Origin: Acidimicrobiia bacterium
GTDB taxonomy: Bacteria > Actinomycetota > Acidimicrobiia > IMCC26256 > PALSA-555
NCBI GenBank assembly: GCA_017853455.1
Contig: JAFMJM010000025.1
Coordinates: 1 to 17,607 of the forward strand
DNA length: 17,607 bases
Reading direction: 5' to 3'
This document shows, one piece after another, positions 13,943 through 17,607 of the stretch. The notes under the pieces are model-generated. The model was not told the DNA's origin. It searched no databases and saw only the letters and a program-made list of their open reading frames with translations. Made by a program: the position numbers and the translations under genes. Numbering within the stretch: position 1 is the stretch's first letter; every line of letters starts with the position of its first letter.

Positions 13943-14361
13943 GCACCACCGAGACCAACCGCGAGATCGTCCGCCGCTTCTGGGCCACGCTCTACGAGCG
14001 CGACTTCGAGGGTTGCGGCGCCTTCTTCGCCGCCGACGGCGTCTACACCGACGTGCCCGCCGGTCCGGTCGGCGCCACCGGTCCCACCGAGATCGCGGCA
14101 CGGTTGCGGCTGGGGCTGGAGCCGATCACCGGCTACGAGCACCACCTCCGGCACATCGCCGCCGACGGCGACGTCGTGATGACCGAGCACGTCGAGGAGT
14201 GGACCTGGCCCACCGGCGAGCACGTGGCGCTGCCGTTCGTGTCGGTGATGGAGCTTCGCGACGGCAAGATCGTCCGCTGGTGGGACTACTGGAACTACCC
14301 CACGCTCATGGCAGTCGCCCCCCAGTGGTGGCTCGAGCACATCGCCCAGGGCTACCGCTGA
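13939..14361 (+). CDS. limonene-1,2-epoxide hydrolase-like / SnoaL-fold protein
   Basis: A 140-residue cone-fold protein. The pattern fits limonene-epoxide hydrolase: YTDVP at 36-40 where that enzyme has Tyr53-x-Asn55, MTEHVEEW at 81-88 where it has the R99-x-D101 pair, and GKIVRWWDYWN at 109-119 containing the D132 position (Asp116). The Arg is replaced by His84 and the first Asp by Glu86, so the classical Asp-Arg-Asp triad is altered. It could be a hydrolase with changed chemistry, or a non-hydrolytic family member. The start GTG overlaps the permease stop (GTGA), so it belongs to the exporter operon and may act on the exported compound. Confidence 0.8.
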   Translation: MSTTETNREIVRRFWATLYERDFEGCGAFFAADGVYTDVPAGPVGATGPTEIAARLRLGLEPITGYEHHLRHIAADGDVVMTEHVEEWTWPTGEHVALPFVSVMELRDGKIVRWWDYWNYPTLMAVAPQWWLEHIAQGYR

Positions 14362-14365
14362 GTCA
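14359..14365. other. abutting convergent stop codons (TGAGTCA)
   Basis: The plus-strand TGA (14359-14361) and the minus-strand stop (14365-14363) are one base apart. The nine-base context CTGAGTCAG is identical to that at 3311-3319. Confidence 0.9.
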
Positions 14366-14869
14366 GTCGGCTCGGCGCGGCAGCGGGCCGCGGGCCCACA
14401 TGAGCGCCACCGACCGGTGCACGATGCGCCAGTCGTCACCCGCCCGGGCCACGTCGTCGCAGTAGCGCACCCCCATCACGAGGTCGTCGTGGCCGTTCCC
14501 CGGCGCCTCCATGTGGTGGGCCACGGCGTAGGTCTCCACGTGCCCGGCGTCGGCACCCGGCTCGAGCACGACGTACTGGTTGCCCATGAAGTGCATCGTC
14601 GCCTCGTAGGCCGCCACGCCGGGCGTCAGCCCCGCCCAGTACTCGTCGATGGCCGCCTCGCTGAGCGTGCCCTTGACCGTGCAGTCGTCGCGGAAGACCG
14701 CCCGGGCGGCGGGGAAGTCGCGCAGGTCGAGCCCACGGGCGTACCGGCGCGGGAGCGCCGCGATCAGCTCGCGGTCGCGGAGCCACGCCACCGTGCGGGC
14801 CAGATCGGCCGGATCGGAGAGGTCGGCCGGCGGCACCGGCGGGAACTGGGCGTCGTGGGCGGTGGTCAT
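14363..14869 (-). CDS. SnoaL-like (NTF2-fold) protein
   Basis: A 168-residue SnoaL_4-type protein. It has the helical LPRRYARGLDLRDFPAARAVFRDDCTVKG segment (Arg-Tyr-Ala-x-Gly-x-Asp core), the middle strand MHFMGNQYVVLEPGADAGHVETYAVAHH, and the C-terminal AGDDWRIVHRSVALMW pair. Members are small isomerases, dehydratases or binding proteins; no function is assignable. It resembles the 8164-8676 protein in domain order but is not a close copy. The start ATG 14869 lies 7 bases after TAGGGT and would be leaderless. The frame is open to 14950, but that part crosses the divergent promoter. Confidence 0.83.
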   Translation of the reverse strand: MTTAHDAQFPPVPPADLSDPADLARTVAWLRDRELIAALPRRYARGLDLRDFPAARAVFRDDCTVKGTLSEAAIDEYWAGLTPGVAAYEATMHFMGNQYVVLEPGADAGHVETYAVAHHMEAPGNGHDDLVMGVRYCDDVARAGDDWRIVHRSVALMWARGPLPRRAD

Positions 14870-14876
14870 GGCGCGC

Positions 14877-14886
14877 ACCCTAACCT
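14877..14886. promoter_or_regulatory. symmetric divergent -10 element
   Basis: ACCCTAACCT: minus-strand TAGGGT (14882-14877) precedes the SnoaL-like gene by 7 bases, and plus-strand TAACCT (14881-14886) faces the nitroreductase gene, sharing the TA step at 14881-14882. It is the third example of this layout in the window. Confidence 0.5.
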
Positions 14887-14937
14887 GCGGGCCGACGACG
14901 TCGACCCGGCCCCGCGCCGCCCGTCCCGGAGGGATCC

Positions 14938-15576
14938 GTGCCCGACGCACTCCACCTCGGCAGCGACGACCTGCTCACCACCACGCGGGCCGTGCGCAAG
15001 CGGCTCGATCTGACGCGCCCGGTCCCGAGGGCGGTGGTCGAGGAGTGCCTCGAGCTCGCGCTCCAGGCCCCCAACGGCTCCAACCGGCAGATGTGGCACT
15101 GGATCGTGGTCGACGACCCCGCCACCCGGGCGGCGATGGCCGACCTCTACCGCGAGGCGCTCACCGTCTACCGCCACGGTCTCGACCTTCCCCCGGTCGA
15201 CTGGGCGGCGCCCGAGGGCGCGCGGATGGGCTCGTCGGTCGAGCACCTGACCACCCACCTCCAGGACGTGCCGGTGATGGTGGTCCCGGCCGTGTGGGGT
15301 CGGGCGGGTGCGTCGGTGGTCGACCAGTCGCTCGTGTGGGCGTCGATCGCTCCTGCGACCTGGTCGTTCCAACTGGCCCTGCGCTCCCGCGGCCTGGGCA
15401 GCACCTGGACCACCGTCCACCTGGCGCTCGAGGAGCGGATGGCCGAGTTGCTCGGCATCCCGTACCCCGAGGTCACGCAGGCGGGACTGCTCCCCGTGGC
15501 CTACACCCTCGGCACCGACTTCCGCCCCGGCCCGCGCGGCCCGGTGTCGGAGGTGGTGCACTGGGACCGGTGGTGA
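14938..15576 (+). CDS. nitroreductase family protein
   Basis: A 212-residue FMN-dependent nitroreductase-fold protein. The N-terminal LLTTTRAVRKRLDLTRPV carries the FMN-phosphate-binding Arg cluster. ALQAPNGSNRQMWHWIVV gives the second FMN-binding loop, and DQSLVWASIAPATWSFQLALRSRGLGSTWTT is the conserved dimer helix and strand. The C-terminal PVAYTLGTDFRPGPRGPVSEVVHWDRW is typical of actinobacterial members. Such enzymes use NAD(P)H to reduce nitro, quinone or enone groups; the substrate is unknown. GGAGGG lies 4 bases before the GTG start. It faces the EthD-like gene with a 28-base gap. Confidence 0.9.
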   Translation: MPDALHLGSDDLLTTTRAVRKRLDLTRPVPRAVVEECLELALQAPNGSNRQMWHWIVVDDPATRAAMADLYREALTVYRHGLDLPPVDWAAPEGARMGSSVEHLTTHLQDVPVMVVPAVWGRAGASVVDQSLVWASIAPATWSFQLALRSRGLGSTWTTVHLALEERMAELLGIPYPEVTQAGLLPVAYTLGTDFRPGPRGPVSEVVHWDRW

Positions 15577-15579
15577 GCC

Positions 15580-15598
15580 GCCCCGGGCGCTCCTGGGC
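15580..15598. terminator. weak hairpin between convergent genes
   Basis: GCCCCGG and CCTGGGC pair with one C-T mismatch around a 5-base loop. It is the only possible terminator in the 28-base gap between the two stops. There is no T-tract, so this call is weak. Confidence 0.25.
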
Positions 15599-15604
15599 AG
15601 CGGG

Positions 15605-16348
15605 TCAGTCGAACCAGTCCCACTGGTAGGGGACGACGGTCTCGAGCGGGCCGGCGTAGACCGGGCGCACCAGCCCGTCGGCCCAGCGTTCGCGCACCAG
15701 CGGAGCGAGCGCGTCGGCGACGGTCAACGGTGCGTCGTCGAGGTAGCAGACGGTGATGCGGCGGTGCCCGGCCGTCCAGGAGGGGCCGCGCAGCTTGGGG
15801 CTCGACGCGAACTGCCACACGCCGACGACCCCCGGCACCGCGCAGGCCCGGTCGGCCCACGACTCGTGCAGCGATCGGATCCAGGCGTCGAGCGCCTCGG
15901 GGTCGGCGCCGTCGGCGGGCTCCTCGACGATCACGTAGACCCCGCGGTTGGGCCGGTAGGGCACGGCGTCGGGCCCCACGAGCACCCGGGGCGCGGCGTG
16001 GGCGTCGAGCCACTGGTGCGGACCGGTGAGCACGGCGTTGCGGTGCAGGTGGAACCGCCCCAACGCGCGCAGCTGCTGCCCCACGTCGGCGAACTCGCGC
16101 AACGTGACGTCGATCGGGTCGGCCATGAGGTACAGGGTCATGTAGTGCGCCGCCGCCACCGGCTCCTCGGCGACCAGGCGTGCGGCGGCACACGCCGGCG
16201 TGGAGACCCACCGCTGCCCGAACACGATGCCGTCGATGGGGTACTGCTCGGGCATGTGGTCGAGTTGGTGCCACTCGTTGTAGGCCCGGTGCTCCGACGG
16301 GTCGGTGATCTCGGTGAACGAGAAGAACCCCACCTTGACCTTGTTCAC
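15605..16348 (-). CDS. possible tandem dimeric alpha/beta-barrel (EthD-like) protein
   Basis: A 247-residue protein that I do not recognise firmly. The N-terminal half has the ferredoxin-like pattern of EthD/dimeric alpha-beta barrel proteins: KVKVGFFSFTEITD, then HRAYNEWHQLDHMPEQYPIDGIVFGQRW, where a strand is followed by an xxWHxxxHMPE helix. The second half, NRGVYVIVEEPADG through DAWIRSLHESWADRACAVPGVVGVWQF, looks like a second copy of the same fold. Such proteins often bind or rearrange hydrophobic catabolic intermediates. The start GTG 16348 has GGGGGAG 7 bases upstream. It is divergent from the thiolase-like gene. No signal peptide or membrane segment is seen. Confidence 0.72.
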   Translation of the reverse strand: MNKVKVGFFSFTEITDPSEHRAYNEWHQLDHMPEQYPIDGIVFGQRWVSTPACAAARLVAEEPVAAAHYMTLYLMADPIDVTLREFADVGQQLRALGRFHLHRNAVLTGPHQWLDAHAAPRVLVGPDAVPYRPNRGVYVIVEEPADGADPEALDAWIRSLHESWADRACAVPGVVGVWQFASSPKLRGPSWTAGHRRITVCYLDDAPLTVADALAPLVRERWADGLVRPVYAGPLETVVPYQWDWFD

Positions 16349-16378
16349 GTCACCGCTCCCCCGTCGTGCACGCCGCCG

Positions 16379-16384
16379 ATGATA
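16379..16384 (-). promoter_or_regulatory. candidate -10 hexamer (TATCAT)
   Basis: TATCAT lies 30 bases upstream of GTG 16348 on the minus strand. It would give a leader of about 24 bases that includes the GGGGGAG ribosome binding site. Confidence 0.45.
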
Positions 16385-16443
16385 CGGACCCGCCCGGCCG
16401 CGCCCGGGAGGATCCGGGTCCACCGGCTCGTCGGGCGCCCCGA

Positions 16444-16449
16444 TACAGT
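16444..16449 (+). promoter_or_regulatory. leaderless -10 hexamer (TACAGT)
   Basis: TACAGT-GCGCCC-ATG: the hexamer ends 6 bases before the thiolase-like start, and no Shine-Dalgarno is present. Confidence 0.5.
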
Positions 16450-16455
16450 GCGCCC

Positions 16456-17607
16456 ATGGCCGGGCACCCCTTCGCCGACGTCGTGGTCGCGGGCGCCTTC
16501 AACGCCCGCCAGGCCCGGGTGCTCGAGGGCGAGACCTCGCTCTCGATCTCGATCGAGGCCACGCTCGGCGCGATCGCCGACGCCGGACTGGCGGTCACCG
16601 ACGTCAACGGCATCATCGGCAACCACACCTCCGACATCGCGTTCGAGCTCGGGCTCGGTCCGGTGTTCCAGTCGGGCTCGGGCCTCGGCATCCCGGCGGT
16701 GCTCGAGGCCGCCGCCCACGTGGCCCTCGGGCTCAGCGACGTGGTGGTCGTCGTCGGCGGGTCGGCCGGCGTCTACACCGACCGGGCCAGCACCGCGCCG
16801 TGGACCCGTCCCAACAACGAGTTCGTCGCCCCCTACGGGATGTTCACCGCCGCCGAGTTCGCACTGATCGCCCGGCACCACATGCACCGCTTCGGCACGA
16901 CGCCCGAGCAGCTCGCCACCGTGGCGGCCACCATCCGCAACAACGGCCACGCCAACCCGCAGGCCGTCTACCACGGGCGCGGGCCGTTCGGGCCGGCCGA
17001 CATCCTCGAGTCGCGGATGGTCGCCGACCCGTTCCACCTGCTCGACTGCTCGATGACCGCCGAAGGCGGCACCGCCCTGGTGCTCACCCACGCCGACCGC
17101 GCCGCCGACCTTCCCCACCCGCCGGTGTGGATCCTGGGCGCGGGTTCCGACCGGCTCGGACCGTCGTACCGCCACGCTCCGTCCTGGGACCTGCGTGGCC
17201 GGGTCGGTGAGGTCAACGGCGTGGTCGGCCGCCGGGCCGCGCAGCGGTCGTTCGCCGCCGCCGGCCTCGGCCCCGACGACGTCGACGTCTGCGAGTTCTA
17301 CGACCCGTTCTCGTTCGAGATCATCCGCCAGTTCGAGGCGTTCGGCTTCTGCGGCGAGGGCGAGGGTGGCCCGTTCGTCATGGACGGCACCATCGGCCCG
17401 GGCGGACGCTTCCCCATCACCACCGACGGCGGCACCATGTCGTTCAGCCACGGGGGCGCCAGCGTGCAGCTCCTGCAGCGGGTGGTGCGGGGCGTGCAGC
17501 AGGTGCGCGGCGAGTGCGTCTCGATGCAGGTGCCCGACGCCGCGGTGGCGATGTGCACGGGCGGTGGCGCCGGCGCACTCTTCACCGACGTGCTGTTGTT
17601 GGGTGCG
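16456..17607 (+). CDS. thiolase-fold lipid-transfer protein (Ltp-like; 3' end outside window)
   Basis: 384 codons of a thiolase-superfamily protein that stays open at the window edge, and is nearly complete for the family. The usual thiolase Cys-x-Ser-Gly loop is S-G-S-G here (73-76), so the acylated Cys is absent. The C-terminal part has the CEFYDPFSFEIIRQFEAFGFCGEGEGG segment and GGTMSFSHGG, as in the SCP2-thiolase/Ltp group of actinobacteria. Some Ltp proteins (Ltp2) act as retro-aldolases in steroid side-chain removal together with a DUF35 partner. Catalysis here may therefore be aldol or acyl-CoA chemistry rather than thiolysis. A DUF35 OB-fold gene just downstream would support this. 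The ATG is probably leaderless. Confidence 0.87.
   Translation, partial: MAGHPFADVVVAGAFNARQARVLEGETSLSISIEATLGAIADAGLAVTDVNGIIGNHTSDIAFELGLGPVFQSGSGLGIPAVLEAAAHVALGLSDVVVVVGGSAGVYTDRASTAPWTRPNNEFVAPYGMFTAAEFALIARHHMHRFGTTPEQLATVAATIRNNGHANPQAVYHGRGPFGPADILESRMVADPFHLLDCSMTAEGGTALVLTHADRAADLPHPPVWILGAGSDRLGPSYRHAPSWDLRGRVGEVNGVVGRRAAQRSFAAAGLGPDDVDVCEFYDPFSFEIIRQFEAFGFCGEGEGGPFVMDGTIGPGGRFPITTDGGTMSFSHGGASVQLLQRVVRGVQQVRGECVSMQVPDAAVAMCTGGGAGALFTDVLLLGA

Noticed and set aside
1..17607. tRNA, rRNA, CRISPR, riboswitch or insertion sequences
   Set aside because: No cloverleaf-like CCA-ended structure, no repeat array, no conserved riboswitch core and no transposase-like frame were seen; intergenic gaps are 130 bases or less.

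Overview
The window is very GC-rich, almost fully coding on both strands, and uses many GTG starts. This, together with the gene content (steroid and acyl-CoA catabolism, SnoaL-like small proteins, a DrrAB-type exporter), points to an actinomycete (Actinomycetota), possibly Mycobacteriales or Acidimicrobiia. The species cannot be named from the sequence. I see no rRNA, tRNA, CRISPR array, insertion sequence or phage gene. No gene-free stretch exceeds about 130 bases. Family names are from memory and motif reading; nothing was searched.

Layout. (1) 1-1929, minus strand: an acyl-CoA dehydrogenase followed by a short-chain dehydrogenase cut by the window edge. The pair resembles FadE30-IpdF of actinobacterial steroid ring C/D degradation, in the same order as in Mycobacterium tuberculosis. 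(2) 2058-3314, plus: an FAD amine-oxidase-like enzyme. (3) 3316-7666, minus: Gfo/Idh oxidoreductase, an uncharacterised 366-residue protein, a selenoprotein with a U-G-S-C motif whose Sec codon is an in-frame TGA, a dienelactone hydrolase, and a CPBP membrane protease. (4) 7730-8676, plus: a small membrane protein and a SnoaL-like protein. (5) 8664-11191, minus: two coupled class III CoA-transferases, of which only the first-transcribed one keeps the catalytic Asp. (6) 11249-12064, plus: an SDR dehydrogenase transcribed away from the CoA-transferases across a perfect 9-bp inverted repeat, then a 22-bp perfect hairpin. (7) 12195-14361, plus: a DrrA/DrrB-like ABC exporter overlapping a limonene-epoxide-hydrolase-like protein. 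(8) 14363-14869 minus (SnoaL-like) and 14938-15576 plus (nitroreductase-like). (9) 15605-16348 minus (possible tandem dimeric alpha/beta barrel protein) and 16456 to the right edge, plus (thiolase-fold lipid-transfer protein).

The main discovery is the selenoprotein at 4913-5449. Conventional gene calling would split it at the TGA or miss it. It is translationally coupled to the 366-residue protein, which suggests the two work together, probably in redox chemistry. Its Sec segment resembles that of the glycine/proline reductase B-type selenoproteins.

Promoter architecture is also distinctive. Several genes have a TANNNT-like -10 hexamer 6 to 9 bases before the start codon, as expected for leaderless mRNAs. 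Three divergent gene pairs share a symmetric A-N3-TA-N3-T element in which two opposed -10 hexamers use the same TA step.
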